Notes: generated by a model not told the origin, from the sequence alone. A stretch of 64,000 nucleotides of DNA from Owenweeksia sp965214115 (GCA_965214115.1 CBDCAU010000002.1:124001-188000); one strand, 5' to 3'. Numbered from the stretch's first letter, positions 24,983 through 33,635 are shown. Translations and numbers: made by a program.

Positions 24983-25405
24983 TTAAGCGCCCATATAGTC
25001 GCGGCGGGTGATGAACTTGGTTTTCACCGGAAGTTTCTGTGCCGCCAAGCGGAGCGCTTCCTTAGCCACATCACTGGTCACGCCGTCCAGTTCAAAAATG
25101 ATTCGGCCCGGCTTTACCACGGCCACCCAATGGTCCAGCGCACCTTTACCTTTACCCATCCGCACTTCGGCGGGCTTGCTGGTAATCGGCTTGTCTGGAA
25201 AAATGCGAATCCACAACTGGCCTTCCCTTTTCATAAAGCGCGTGGCGGCGATACGAGCCGCCTCAATTTGCCGCGAGGTGATGAAAATCTGATCCAGCGA
25301 TTTGATGGCAAAACTGCCGAACGCAATTTGGTGGCCACGTCCTGCATTGCCCTTCATCCGGCCCTTGAACGTTTTCCTGTGCTTTGTTTTTTTCGGTTGT
25401 AACAT
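24983..25405 (-). CDS. rplP: 50S ribosomal protein L16
   Basis: 140 residues. Organises the A-site side of 23S rRNA. MLQPKKTKHRKTFKGRMKGN at the start and the signature RMGKGKGALDHWVAVVKPGR are diagnostic. The Arg of GRxxMGxGKG-type loops is retained. Confidence 0.97.
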   Translation of the reverse strand: MLQPKKTKHRKTFKGRMKGNAGRGHQIAFGSFAIKSLDQIFITSRQIEAARIAATRFMKREGQLWIRIFPDKPITSKPAEVRMGKGKGALDHWVAVVKPGRIIFELDGVTSDVAKEALRLAAQKLPVKTKFITRRDYMGA

Positions 25406-25428
25406 TATTGTAAATGTTTTCTAAAATC

Positions 25429-26205
25429 TTAATTTCTTCCTCCTCGTCCACGTCCGCCACCGCCGCCGCGTCCTCCGCGCCCACGGTCATCTCTGTCGCG
25501 GCCGCCTCGGCCACGTCCGCCGCCGCCGCTGGGGCCGCCAGCTTTTTTGGCCTCGCCCAGCAAGTTGCTCAAGTCGCGCTTGCCATATACCTCGCCTTTC
25601 ATAATCCAAACCTTGATGCCCAATTTTCCATAGGTGGTTTGTGCTTCCGAAAGTGCATAATCAATATCTGCACGGAAAGTGTGCAGCGGCGTGCGCCCAT
25701 CTTTGTACATCTCTGAACGGGCCATTTCAGCGCCGTTCAAGCGGCCGCTCACCATTATTTTGATACCTTCCGCGCCCATCCGCATCGTGGCGGCGATGGC
25801 CATTTTCACCGCACGGCGAAAACTGATGCGGCCTTCAATTTGGCGCGCCACGCTATCGGCCACCAGCTTCGCATCCATTTCGGGGCGCTTTATTTCAAAG
25901 ATGTTGATTTGAACATCTTTCTGCGTCAATTTCTTCAGCTCTTCTTTCAGCTTGTCCACTTCTTGCCCGCCTTTCCCGATAATGATGCCCGGGCGGCTGG
26001 TGGTCACGGTAATGGTAACCAATTTCAACGTGCGCTCGATGATGATGCGGCTCACGTTAGCCTTGCTCAAGCGGGCGTAGAGGTATTTGCGGATTTTGTC
26101 GTCTTCCGCCAGCTTGTCGCCGTAGTCACGGCCGCCATACCAATTGCTGTCCCACCCACGGATGAAGCCCAGTCTATTGCCAATCGGATTTGTCTTTTGT
26201 CCCAT
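25429..26205 (-). CDS. rpsC: 30S ribosomal protein S3 with Gly/Arg-rich tail
   Basis: 258 residues. Lines the mRNA entry tunnel. KH domain with PGIIIGKGGQEVDKLKEELK and C-terminal domain with GKLGIKVWIMKGEVYGKRDL. After about residue 222 it has an unusual tail of Gly, Arg and Asp with RGRGG and RGG units, ending GGGGGRGRGGRN. Such RGG tails usually bind RNA non-specifically. The core is normal. Confidence 0.96.
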   Translation of the reverse strand: MGQKTNPIGNRLGFIRGWDSNWYGGRDYGDKLAEDDKIRKYLYARLSKANVSRIIIERTLKLVTITVTTSRPGIIIGKGGQEVDKLKEELKKLTQKDVQINIFEIKRPEMDAKLVADSVARQIEGRISFRRAVKMAIAATMRMGAEGIKIMVSGRLNGAEMARSEMYKDGRTPLHTFRADIDYALSEAQTTYGKLGIKVWIMKGEVYGKRDLSNLLGEAKKAGGPSGGGGRGRGGRDRDDRGRGGRGGGGGRGRGGRN

Positions 26206-26210
26206 TCAGC

Positions 26211-26654
26211 TTATGCTTTTTCTTCGGTTTGCGTTTCTTTCGTGTCGGTTTCGGCGGTGGCGGTTTTGCTATCTAAAACCACCGTTACGTGGTTGCTGCG
26301 CTTGCGTACGCGGTGGGCGCGGCCTTGCGGGGCAGGCTGCACACGCTTTAGCATCCGTCCGCTATCCACACTGATTTCTTTTATAAAGAGGCCCGCTTCG
26401 TCCATATTCTCGCCCTCGTTCTTTTGCGTCCAGTTGTTGGAGGCTGAAAGTACCAGTTTCTCCAAGCGGATGCTGGCTTCTTTACCGCTGTGCTTCAATA
26501 GGAACAATGCTTTTTGCACATCCATCCCGCGCACCATATCCGCTACCAAGCGCATCTTGCGCGGCGAGGTGGGGCAATTGTTCAAGCTGGCCATATACTG
26601 GCCGCGCCGTTCTTCTTTTCTGGCCTCGGCCATTTCTCTTTTTCTACTTCCCAT
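26211..26654 (-). CDS. rplV: 50S ribosomal protein L22
   Basis: 147 residues. Its beta-hairpin lines the exit tunnel. CPTSPRKMRLVADMVRGMDV and GRMLKRVQPAPQGRAHRVRK are diagnostic. The start could be ATG 26654 or the internal ATG at 26633 (MAEARKEERRGQYMAS). The C-terminal tail is Thr/Glu-rich. Confidence 0.95.
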   Translation of the reverse strand: MGSRKREMAEARKEERRGQYMASLNNCPTSPRKMRLVADMVRGMDVQKALFLLKHSGKEASIRLEKLVLSASNNWTQKNEGENMDEAGLFIKEISVDSGRMLKRVQPAPQGRAHRVRKRSNHVTVVLDSKTATAETDTKETQTEEKA

Positions 26655-26669
26655 TTCGGTAAAAATATT

Positions 26670-26948
26670 TTAGCGCTTGCCTTTGTCTTTTTTGCCACCG
26701 TGGCCACGGAAGGTGCGGGTAGGCGAAAACTCGCCCAATTTGTGGCCCACCATATTTTCGGAAACGAACACGGGGACGAAGGTCCGACCATTGTGCACCG
26801 CGATAGTTTGTCCTACAAAATCCGGCGAAATCATCGACGCGCGGCTGTAGGTTTTCACCACCGATTTTTTCTTGGTCTCCACGTTCTGAAGCACCTTGCG
26901 CTCCAATTTGTAATGAATGTAGGGACCTTTTTTAAGCGACCTTGCCAT
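26670..26948 (-). CDS. rpsS: 30S ribosomal protein S19
   Basis: 92 residues. Head protein. MARSLKKGPYIHYKLERKVL and the signature NMVGHKLGEFSPTRTFRGHG are diagnostic. It follows rplB by 6 bases. Confidence 0.97.
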   Translation of the reverse strand: MARSLKKGPYIHYKLERKVLQNVETKKKSVVKTYSRASMISPDFVGQTIAVHNGRTFVPVFVSENMVGHKLGEFSPTRTFRGHGGKKDKGKR

Positions 26949-26954
26949 ATCTAA

Positions 26955-27788
26955 TTATTTTTTCTTCTTTTTCTTCCGTTCCACGATGTACTTGTTCGAT
27001 TCCTTCTTGGGCTTGCGGGTTTTGAAACCTTTTGCCATCACGCCGGTGCGGCTGCGCGGGTGACCCCCCGAAGCGCGGCCTTCGCCACCACCCATCGGGT
27101 GATCCACCGGGTTCATCGCTACACCGCGAACGCGCGGGCGGCGACCTTTCCAGCGGCTGCGTCCTGCTTTCCCACTAATTTCCAAAGCGTTGTCGGAGTT
27201 GCCTATCGCACCAATCATAGCCTTGCAGGTTACCAAAATCATTCGGCTTTCGCCGGAAGGCATCTTAATGGTGGCGTATTTTCCGGAGCGGGCCGAAAGC
27301 TGCGCGAACGAACCCGCACTGCGCCCGATCACCGCACCCTGTCCGGGGCGCATTTCAATGTGAGAAATGACCGTTCCCAAAGGAATGTCAGAAAGGAACA
27401 TTGCATTGCCGATATCGGGAGTCGCCTTCTCGCCGCTCATCACGGTTTGGCCCACTTCCAATCCGTTGGGCGCAATCATATATCGCTTTTCGCCATCGGC
27501 ATAATAAAGGAGCGCGATGTTCGCCGTGCGGTTCGGATCGTATTCTACCGACTTCACCGTGGCGGGAATCCCGTCTTTTTCGCGCTTGAAATCAATCACG
27601 CGGTACTTCTTTTTATGACCGCCACCAATTTGGCGCAAGGTCATTTTTCCGGTATCGTTACGCCCGCCGCTTCTGTGCTTTCCCTTCAAAAGGGATTTTT
27701 CCGGCTTGTCGGTCGTGATGGCCGCAAAGTCGTTCGCCATCTTGAAGCGGCGTCCCGGCGTAGTCGGTTTTATTTTCTTAATTGCCAT
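26955..27788 (-). CDS. rplB: 50S ribosomal protein L2
   Basis: 277 residues, full length. Needed for peptidyl transfer and subunit joining. The OB and SH3-like domains are present (KHRSGGRNDTGKMTLRQIGG; GRSAGSFAQLSARSGKYATI), and the signature HPMGGGEGRASGGHPRSR contains the conserved His near the active site. It ends in six Lys. Confidence 0.97.
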   Translation of the reverse strand: MAIKKIKPTTPGRRFKMANDFAAITTDKPEKSLLKGKHRSGGRNDTGKMTLRQIGGGHKKKYRVIDFKREKDGIPATVKSVEYDPNRTANIALLYYADGEKRYMIAPNGLEVGQTVMSGEKATPDIGNAMFLSDIPLGTVISHIEMRPGQGAVIGRSAGSFAQLSARSGKYATIKMPSGESRMILVTCKAMIGAIGNSDNALEISGKAGRSRWKGRRPRVRGVAMNPVDHPMGGGEGRASGGHPRSRTGVMAKGFKTRKPKKESNKYIVERKKKKKK

Positions 27789-27793
27789 CGCTC

Positions 27794-28084
27794 TTAAATA
27801 TTGCTGTACAGGTCGATGGTCTCGCCATCCACCACGTCAATGATTGCTTTTTTGTAAGTGCCCGTGCTGCCGCTGGTAAAGCCGCTCTTAGTGTAGCGCG
27901 CCTTCTTTTTTCCGGGGATGATCATCGTGCGCACTTTCTCCACGTTTACGCCGTACACTTCTTCTACGGCGTTCTTGATTTCAATCTTGTTGGCCTTTCT
28001 GTCCACCACAAAAGCAAAGCGGTTGTTGTCTTCGCTGTCGGCGGTTGCCTTTTCGGTAATTACGGGACGGATTAAAATGGCCAT
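27794..28084 (-). CDS. rplW: 50S ribosomal protein L23
   Basis: 96 residues. Docking site for trigger factor and SRP at the exit tunnel. MAILIRPVITEKATADSEDN, then FVVDRKANKIEIKNAVEEVY are diagnostic. Confidence 0.96.
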   Translation of the reverse strand: MAILIRPVITEKATADSEDNNRFAFVVDRKANKIEIKNAVEEVYGVNVEKVRTMIIPGKKKARYTKSGFTSGSTGTYKKAIIDVVDGETIDLYSNI

Positions 28085-28085
28085 T

Positions 28086-28727
28086 TTATTTCTTGCTTGT
28101 AATTAGCTGTTGCTCCAATTTCTCCAATGCGTCTTCAGAAACCACTACATTTTGCGCATTCATAACGCCGTAAGTGTTTAGTTCTGAGGCTGTTATTACA
28201 TTAGAACCCCTAAAATTTCGGGACGACAAATATAGATTTTTGTTTGGCTCTCCCAACACTATCAAAGACTTTTTTCCGTCTAACCCTAAATCCTTTAGGA
28301 ATTGGATGAAATCCTTGGTCTTAGGCGCTTGAAAATCAATGGTTTCCATTACCAAAAGATTTTTTTCGGAAGCCTTCATTGAAAGGGCCGAACGGCGAGC
28401 CAATAGTTTCACCTTTTTATTCAGCTTGAAACTATAATCGCGCGGACGCGGGCCAAACACGGTGCCGCCACCGCGGTGGATGGGCGAACGAAGCGAACCG
28501 ACGCGAGCATTGCCCGTGCCTTTTTGGCGGTAGAATTTCTTTGTAGTGCGAGAAATTTCCGCGCGCTCTTTCGCTTTGTGCGTGCCTTGGCGTTGGTTGG
28601 CCAAGTATTGTTTTACATCCAAATATATGGCGTGCTCACTGGGTTTTTCCAACCCAAATACTTTGTCGGAAAGTGTGGCTTTGCGGCCGGTTTCCTTCCC
28701 TTCTTTGTTCAATACTGGTAATTCCAT
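28086..28727 (-). CDS. rplD: 50S ribosomal protein L4
   Basis: 213 residues. Early assembly protein with an extended loop in the exit tunnel (KKFYRQKGTGNARVGSLRSP, then IHRGGGTVFGPRPRDYSFKL). Its start overlaps the rplC stop by one base. In E. coli L4 represses the S10 operon; no matching leader could be identified here. Confidence 0.97.
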   Translation of the reverse strand: MELPVLNKEGKETGRKATLSDKVFGLEKPSEHAIYLDVKQYLANQRQGTHKAKERAEISRTTKKFYRQKGTGNARVGSLRSPIHRGGGTVFGPRPRDYSFKLNKKVKLLARRSALSMKASEKNLLVMETIDFQAPKTKDFIQFLKDLGLDGKKSLIVLGEPNKNLYLSSRNFRGSNVITASELNTYGVMNAQNVVVSEDALEKLEQQLITSKK

Positions 28728-29344
28728 TATTTGCTGATAATTACGAGTGAATTTTTGGCGCCGGGCACAGATCCCTTCACCACCAAAAGATTTTTGTCTT
28801 TATCGACTTTCAATACGCGGAGGTTTTCCACCATCGTGCGCGTGCCGCCCATCCGGCCGGCCATCTTCATTCCTTTGAAAACACGGCTGGGATCTGAGCC
28901 CGCGCCGATGGAACCCGGGGCGCGCAGGCGGTTGTGCTGGCCGTGAGTGGCCTGCCCAACGCCGCCAAAGTTGTGGCGTTTTACAACTCCTTGGAATCCT
29001 TTTCCTTTGGAAGTTCCGGCCACGTCCACAAACTCGCCTTCCGCGAAAATGTCCACGGCGATTTCGTCGCCGAGTTTCACTTCGTTTTCAAGGCTATCTA
29101 TTTCGATGGTTTTGCTCTTGCCGGAAACACCGGCTTTTTTGAAGTGCCCTTGCTGGGCTTTGCCAACGTGTTTGTCGGTGGTATCACCGTAAGCGATTTG
29201 GATGGCTTCGTAACCGTCCGTTTCGGTGGTCTTCATTTGAGTGACCACGCAGGGGCCAGCTTCGATGACGGTACACGGGAGATTTTTCCCGTTCTCGTCA
29301 AAGAGGCTTGTCATCCCGATTTTTTTACCAATCAGTCCAGGCAT
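28727..29344 (-). CDS. rplC: 50S ribosomal protein L3
   Basis: 205 residues. Assembly initiator near the peptidyl-transferase centre. MPGLIGKKIGMTSLFDENGK and FQGVVKRHNFGGVGQATHGQ contain the Gln that is often N5-methylated. It is separated from rpsJ by an unusually long 196-base gap holding repeat sequence. Confidence 0.97.
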   Translation of the reverse strand: MPGLIGKKIGMTSLFDENGKNLPCTVIEAGPCVVTQMKTTETDGYEAIQIAYGDTTDKHVGKAQQGHFKKAGVSGKSKTIEIDSLENEVKLGDEIAVDIFAEGEFVDVAGTSKGKGFQGVVKRHNFGGVGQATHGQHNRLRAPGSIGAGSDPSRVFKGMKMAGRMGGTRTMVENLRVLKVDKDKNLLVVKGSVPGAKNSLVIISK

Positions 29345-29540
29345 TTGACCTAATTTTTAAATTAGAATTCTTTTAAATCTCTACGCCCATTGGGCAATTT
29401 ATTTTTTTGCAAAAACCATAGTGCGTTTTTCTATACTAAAAAATCACGTCGCCCCATTTCTTGGCTTTCGCCGGATTCCAATCAGCGCGATAGAGGAAGT
29501 GGCGGTTTTTGCTTTTTGTCGCCGCGCTAAAGCAACGGCG
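29345..29540. repeat. Repeat-containing gap inside the S10 gene block
   Basis: A 196-base gap between rpsJ and rplC, much longer than the 2-35 base gaps around it. The rpsJ-proximal part has the stem GCCGCGCTAAAGCAACGGCG (about 29511-29530), resembling the R1 family. No promoter matching the phylum pattern was seen. An R1-type insertion is likely. Confidence 0.5.
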
Positions 29541-29846
29541 CTAAACTTTAATCTCCACTTCCACGCCGCTGGGCAGTTCCAATTTCATCAAAGCGTCAAT
29601 GGTCTTGGAAGAAGAAGAATAGATGTCGAGCAATCTTTTATAAGAAGAAAGCTCGAATTGCTCACGGGCTTTTTTGTTGACGTGCGGCGAGCGCAGCACG
29701 GTGTAAATCCGTTTATTGGTGGGCAAGGGAATGGGGCCGTTGATGACAGCACCGGTGCTTTTCACCGTCTTCACGATTTTGTCGGCGGATTTGTCCACCA
29801 AGTTGTAATCGTAGGATTTGAGTTTTATGCGAATCTTTTGGCTCAT
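29541..29846 (-). CDS. rpsJ: 30S ribosomal protein S10
   Basis: 101 residues. Head protein that also acts with NusB in antitermination. MSQKIRIKLKSYDYNLVDKS and the signature GPIPLPTNKRIYTVLRSPHV are clear. It follows fusA directly; tuf, often between fusA and rpsJ, is absent. Confidence 0.97.
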   Translation of the reverse strand: MSQKIRIKLKSYDYNLVDKSADKIVKTVKSTGAVINGPIPLPTNKRIYTVLRSPHVNKKAREQFELSSYKRLLDIYSSSSKTIDALMKLELPSGVEVEIKV

Positions 29847-29855
29847 TTCTGAAAA

Positions 29856-31970
29856 TTATGCGGGTTGACCTTTTACTTTGGCAATCACTTCTTCGGCAAC
29901 GTTTTTGGGCGCTTCGGCAAAGTGCGAAAATTCCATTGTGGAAGTGGCGCGCCCTGATGAAATTGTGCGCAAGTCCGTAACGTAACCGAACATTTCGCTC
30001 AACGGTACTTTCGCCTTGATGACTTTGGAACCAGAGCGGTCGCCCATTCCTTCCATCACACCGCGGCGGCGGTTCAAGTCCCCTACCACATCACCCATAT
30101 TTTCTTCGGGCGTCAATACTTCCAGTTTCATAATCGGCTCCAGCAAAGCAGGGCTTGCTTTTGGAATGGCCGTGCGATAGGCCAGTTTGGCGGCCAGTTC
30201 AAAGGAAAGTTGGTCGGAATCCACCGCGTGGAACGAACCATCGTGGAGGGTCACTTTCATACTGTCCATCTCGTAGCCGGCCAGCACGCCGTTTTTCATC
30301 GCTTCCTTGAATCCTTTTTCGATGGAAGGAATAAATTCTTTGGGGATGTTGCCGCCTTTCACCTTGTTTTCAAATTGAAGGCCTGGCTCAAAATCTTCCA
30401 CGGTCGGATCCACGCCTTCAATGGTCACTTGAATATCGGCAAACTTTCCGCGGCCACCCGTTTGCTTTTTGTAAACTTCGCGGTGATCAACGCTGCCGGT
30501 AATGGCTTCTTTATAGGTAACCTGCGGCGCGCCTTGGCTCACTTCCACTTTGAATTCGCGTTTCAAGCGATCCATAATGATATCGAGGTGCAGCTCGCCC
30601 ATCCCCGAAATCACGGTCTGTCCGGTTTCCTCGTCAGTGCGCACTTGGAAGGTGGGGTCTTCCTCGGCCAATTTGGCCAAAGCCATACCGAGTTTGTCCA
30701 CGTCGGCCTGCGTTTTTGGCTCTACGGCCAACCCGATTACGGGATCGGGAAAATCCATTGATTCCAGTACAATGGGCTTGCCTTCCGCGCAAAGCGTGTC
30801 ACCAGTTTTGATGTCTTTAAATCCCACCAAAGCGCCAATATCGCCCGCGCCCAGCGCGTCGATTTGGTTTTGCTTGTTGGCGTGCATTTGGAAAATCCGC
30901 GAAATGCGTTCTTTTTTACCGGTACGCGTATTTAATACATAAGAGCCGGATTCCAGTTTTCCGGAATATGCGCGGGTGAAGCACAAGCGGCCTACAAACG
31001 GGTCGGTGGCAATCTTGAAAGCCAAGCCCGCGAAAGGATCCTCATAAGTGGGGCGGCGTTTTTCCTCCTCGCCCGTATCGGGGTTAGTCCCTACAATCGC
31101 CTCGATGTCATTGGGAGCGGGCAGGATTTCCATCACCATATCCAGCATACTCTGAACGCCTTTGTTCTTGAAGGCCGAGCCGCACATCATCGGCACCACC
31201 TTGGCGGCGATGGTCGCTTCGCGCAAAGCGTTCAAAATCTCGCGCTCCGTCAAGGATTCGGAGTCCTCAAAATATTTTTCCATCAATGATTCGTCGAATT
31301 CCGCCACAGCCTCCAACAGCTTTTCGCGGTATTCCCGAGCTTCTTCCATCAGGTCGGCGGGAATTTCGATTTCCTCGAAAGTCATTCCCATATCCTCTTC
31401 GTTCCAAACAAACGCCTTGAAATTTATCAAGTCAATCACGCCTTTGAAATCGCCTTCCGCGCCGATGGGAATTTGCAATGGCAAGGCGTGGCTGCCCAAC
31501 ATTTCTTTCACCTGCCTGCAAACGTTCAAAAAGTCCGCGCCTTGGCGATCCATTTTGTTTACAAACCCGATGCGGGGCACGTTGTAATTGTTGGCCAAAC
31601 GCCAGTTGGTTTCAGATTGTGGCTCAACACCATCAACTGCTGAAAACAAAAACACTAAACCATCCAAAACGCGCAAAGAGCGGTTTACCTCCACGGTAAA
31701 ATCCACGTGGCCCGGCGTGTCGATGATGTTCACGTGATACGTTTGGTCGCGGTATTTCCAGTCCAGCGTGGTGGCGGCGGAGGTGATGGTGATGCCGCGT
31801 TCCTGCTCCTGCTCCATCCAGTCCATCGTGGCGGCGCCGTCGTGCACTTCGCCAATCTTGTGGCTCACGCCACCGTAATATAATATGCGCTCGGTGGTGG
31901 TCGTCTTGCCCGCGTCGATGTGAGCGGCGATACCGATGTTGCGCGTAAATTTTAAATCTCTTTTAGCCAT
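29856..31970 (-). CDS. fusA: Elongation factor G
   Basis: 704 residues, full length. GTPase that drives translocation. P-loop AHIDAGKTTTTERILYYGG near residues 16-34, G3 DTPGHVDF, G4 NKMDRQGAD and switch I region RGITITSAATT are present. Domain IV has GGRGKFADIQVTIEG, and the last domain MFGYVTDLRTISSGRATSTM. It lies in the str arrangement rpsL-rpsG-fusA. Confidence 0.97.
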   Translation of the reverse strand: MAKRDLKFTRNIGIAAHIDAGKTTTTERILYYGGVSHKIGEVHDGAATMDWMEQEQERGITITSAATTLDWKYRDQTYHVNIIDTPGHVDFTVEVNRSLRVLDGLVFLFSAVDGVEPQSETNWRLANNYNVPRIGFVNKMDRQGADFLNVCRQVKEMLGSHALPLQIPIGAEGDFKGVIDLINFKAFVWNEEDMGMTFEEIEIPADLMEEAREYREKLLEAVAEFDESLMEKYFEDSESLTEREILNALREATIAAKVVPMMCGSAFKNKGVQSMLDMVMEILPAPNDIEAIVGTNPDTGEEEKRRPTYEDPFAGLAFKIATDPFVGRLCFTRAYSGKLESGSYVLNTRTGKKERISRIFQMHANKQNQIDALGAGDIGALVGFKDIKTGDTLCAEGKPIVLESMDFPDPVIGLAVEPKTQADVDKLGMALAKLAEEDPTFQVRTDEETGQTVISGMGELHLDIIMDRLKREFKVEVSQGAPQVTYKEAITGSVDHREVYKKQTGGRGKFADIQVTIEGVDPTVEDFEPGLQFENKVKGGNIPKEFIPSIEKGFKEAMKNGVLAGYEMDSMKVTLHDGSFHAVDSDQLSFELAAKLAYRTAIPKASPALLEPIMKLEVLTPEENMGDVVGDLNRRRGVMEGMGDRSGSKVIKAKVPLSEMFGYVTDLRTISSGRATSTMEFSHFAEAPKNVAEEVIAKVKGQPA

Positions 31971-31996
31971 TATAATAAGATGCTTTCAAATGTTTT

Positions 31997-32470
31997 TTAG
32001 AATCGTCCGAAATGCGCGAAAGCTTTGTTCGCGTCGGCCATCCGGTGCGTGTCTTGGCGCTTTTTCACCGCTGCCCCCTCTTCTTTGGCAGCAGCCATAA
32101 TCTCGGCGGCCAGCTTGTTCGCCATCGACTTTTCGTTGCGCTTGCGGGTAAAGGTGATGAGCCATTTCATCGCAACGCTCACCTTGCGGTCGGGGCGGAT
32201 TTGAATCGGGATTTGGAAAGTTGCTCCACCCACGCGGCGGCTGCGAACTTCCACGTGCGGCATAATATTGTTGAGTGCCTCTTTCCACATTTCCAGCCCG
32301 TTGGCTTCTTGGTTTTTTTCGGATACGATGTCGATGGCATCGTAAAAAATGCGGTAGGCCGTGGATTTCTTGCCGTCCAGCATCATCATATTCACGAAGC
32401 GCGTCACCAGTTGGTCTTGAAACCGTGGGTCGGGCAACAGGGGGCGTTTTTTGGCTCTTGTCTTTCTCAT
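31997..32470 (-). CDS. rpsG: 30S ribosomal protein S7
   Basis: 157 residues. Primary binder of the 16S 3' domain. DPRFQDQLVTRFVNMMMLDG and VEVRSRRVGGATFQIPIQIR are diagnostic. It follows rpsL by 17 bases. Confidence 0.97.
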   Translation of the reverse strand: MRKTRAKKRPLLPDPRFQDQLVTRFVNMMMLDGKKSTAYRIFYDAIDIVSEKNQEANGLEMWKEALNNIMPHVEVRSRRVGGATFQIPIQIRPDRKVSVAMKWLITFTRKRNEKSMANKLAAEIMAAAKEEGAAVKKRQDTHRMADANKAFAHFGRF

Positions 32471-32487
32471 TTCAAAAAATCGAAAAA

Positions 32488-32871
32488 TTACTTTTTAGCG
32501 GCTTTGGGTTTCTTGGCGCCGTACTTAGAGCGGCGCTGTGTGCGGGATGCCACGCCGGCAGTATCCAACGCGCCGCGCACGATGTGGTATCGGACGCCGG
32601 GCAAATCTTTCACACGGCCGCCGCGCACCAGCACGATGCTGTGCTCCTGCAAGTTGTGTCCCTCGCCGGGGATGTAGGCGTTCACCTCGTTGCCGTTGGT
32701 AAGGCGCACACGGGCTACTTTGCGCATCGCGGAGTTGGGTTTTTTGGGCGTGGTGGTGTACACGCGGGTGCACACGCCACGGCGCTGCGGGCAAGATTCC
32801 AGCGCGGCGCTCTTGCTCTTGGAAGTTGTTTTTTCGCGGCCCTTGCGGACCAATTGCTGAATCGTTGGCAT
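32488..32871 (-). CDS. rpsL: 30S ribosomal protein S12
   Basis: 127 residues. Decoding-centre protein. MPTIQQLVRKGREKTTSKSK, TTPKKPNSAMRKVARVRL and VKDLPGVRYHIVRGALDTAG are present. Lys43 (PKKPNSA) and the Lys of VKDLPG are of the streptomycin-sensitive type. It is the first gene of the long cluster and lies 54 bases after a clear promoter. Confidence 0.97.
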   Translation of the reverse strand: MPTIQQLVRKGREKTTSKSKSAALESCPQRRGVCTRVYTTTPKKPNSAMRKVARVRLTNGNEVNAYIPGEGHNLQEHSIVLVRGGRVKDLPGVRYHIVRGALDTAGVASRTQRRSKYGAKKPKAAKK

Positions 32872-32925
32872 ATATTATATTACGTAATCCGTTAAAAATC
32901 AGCGGACGCTCCTAAAAAAGGGCTG

Positions 32926-32955
32926 CAAAGGTAAAAACATTCGGGACGTGCGCAA
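32926..32955 (-). promoter_or_regulatory. Main promoter of the ribosomal cluster
   Basis: On the minus strand, TTG (32955-32953), a 19-base spacer and TACCTTTG (32933-32926) match the Bacteroidota consensus TTG-N19-TAnnTTTG exactly. Transcription would start near 32919, about 48 bases before the rpsL ATG. Confidence 0.8.
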
Positions 32956-33264
32956 CGAGTAAAACAGAAAATATTTTCACCTTTCGGAAAGGTGCGTTTT
33001 CGAGTCGTTTTATTTCTATGAAAAAATGAAGTGGGATGCTGATTCAGCGGGAGTTTTGGGCGTGTAGGATTTGATTGATATTTAATTCGCAAAAGTAGAT
33101 TTTCCGGTTTTATTTTTTGGGATAAGTTTTAATCTTGGCAGTAGCTTTTTGAAATTTCCATCTTTTTTAGAAAAATAAGTTTGAGAAGTTGCTTTTTGCA
33201 GAGGCTCTATTTCAAATTGGATTTACATCTTGAAAATCATTTCACATTTTGAAAAGAACGTTCG

Positions 33265-33357
33265 TATATTTGCACCTGCCTGCCCTGTATGAACGTCGCA
33301 CCCCTGTGCGTCGAAGGCTTTCCTTCTTAGTACAACGGCGGGCAATTTTTTTTTTTT
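33265..33357 (+). ncRNA. Candidate structured small RNA with its own terminator
   Basis: No gene fits here. A TATATTTG box (33265-33272, TAnnTTTG) is followed by a compact structure. An 8-bp closing stem pairs TGCCTGCC (33277-33284) with GGCGGGCA (33337-33344), with one G-T wobble. Inside are hairpins CGCAC-CCCT-GTGCG (33297-33310) and GAAGG-CTTT-CCTTC (33313-33326). Twelve T follow immediately (33346-33357). This is what a short independently transcribed RNA of about 80 nt looks like. The -33 element is not at the usual spacing. I do not recognise it as 6S, SRP, tmRNA or RNase P RNA. Confidence 0.5.
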
Positions 33358-33360
33358 AAC

Positions 33361-33621
33361 TCATTTCAAAAGGTTGGCCTCGGTCAACCTTTTTTTACGG
33401 GTATAAATGTGGCCTCCGGTGTCGTAGCTATCGAAATCGTATAAATCCCAAATCTTGGCCGCTTGGTCGCCCACAAAATCGTAGAAGCGGGTTTCGCCTC
33501 TTTCAAAAACTCTTATATAAATATATGGAAGGGCATTTTTAAAGAGTTCAGTATGTGGAAATTTTGCACCTGCTGAAAAAGTATTTGAGAGCGTTCCATA
33601 TTGGAACCAACTGGGGTACAA
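33361..33621 (-). CDS. Hypothetical protein, probably a gene fragment
   Basis: An 86-residue frame starting from TTG, without any ATG; the open frame extends upstream only to a stop at about 33649. The sequence (ALPYIYIRVFERGETRFYDF, VGDQAAKIWDLYDFDSYDTG) looks protein-like but I do not recognise it. The start region overlaps a 27-bp palindrome (33609-33635) related to one inside the BRO-type gene downstream. It is more likely a remnant than a working gene. Confidence 0.3.
   Translation of the reverse strand: MYPSWFQYGTLSNTFSAGAKFPHTELFKNALPYIYIRVFERGETRFYDFVGDQAAKIWDLYDFDSYDTGGHIYTRKKRLTEANLLK
33368..33396 (+). terminator. Second terminator-like hairpin after the RNA candidate
   Basis: AAGGTTGGCC / GGTCAACCTT arms with a TC loop (one G-T pair) are followed by seven T on the plus strand. 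It lies just downstream of the T-run of the small-RNA candidate and could act as back-up termination. Confidence 0.5.
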
Positions 33622-33635
33622 TTTGTACCCCGTTT
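33609..33635. repeat. 27-bp quasi-palindrome related to that in the BRO-type gene
   Basis: Left arm AACTGGGGTACAA, central T, right arm TTGTACCCCGTTT; 11 of 13 arm positions pair. It differs from the palindrome at 34134-34160 by a symmetric change (T/A pair here, G/C pair there) plus end changes. Confidence 0.65.

Noticed and set aside
33265..33357. Known RNA (SRP RNA, 6S, tmRNA, RNase P) for the structured transcript
   Set aside because: The SRP GGAA tetraloop domain, tmRNA ends and RNase P conserved blocks are all missing, and the length of about 80 nt does not fit 6S, tmRNA or RNase P.
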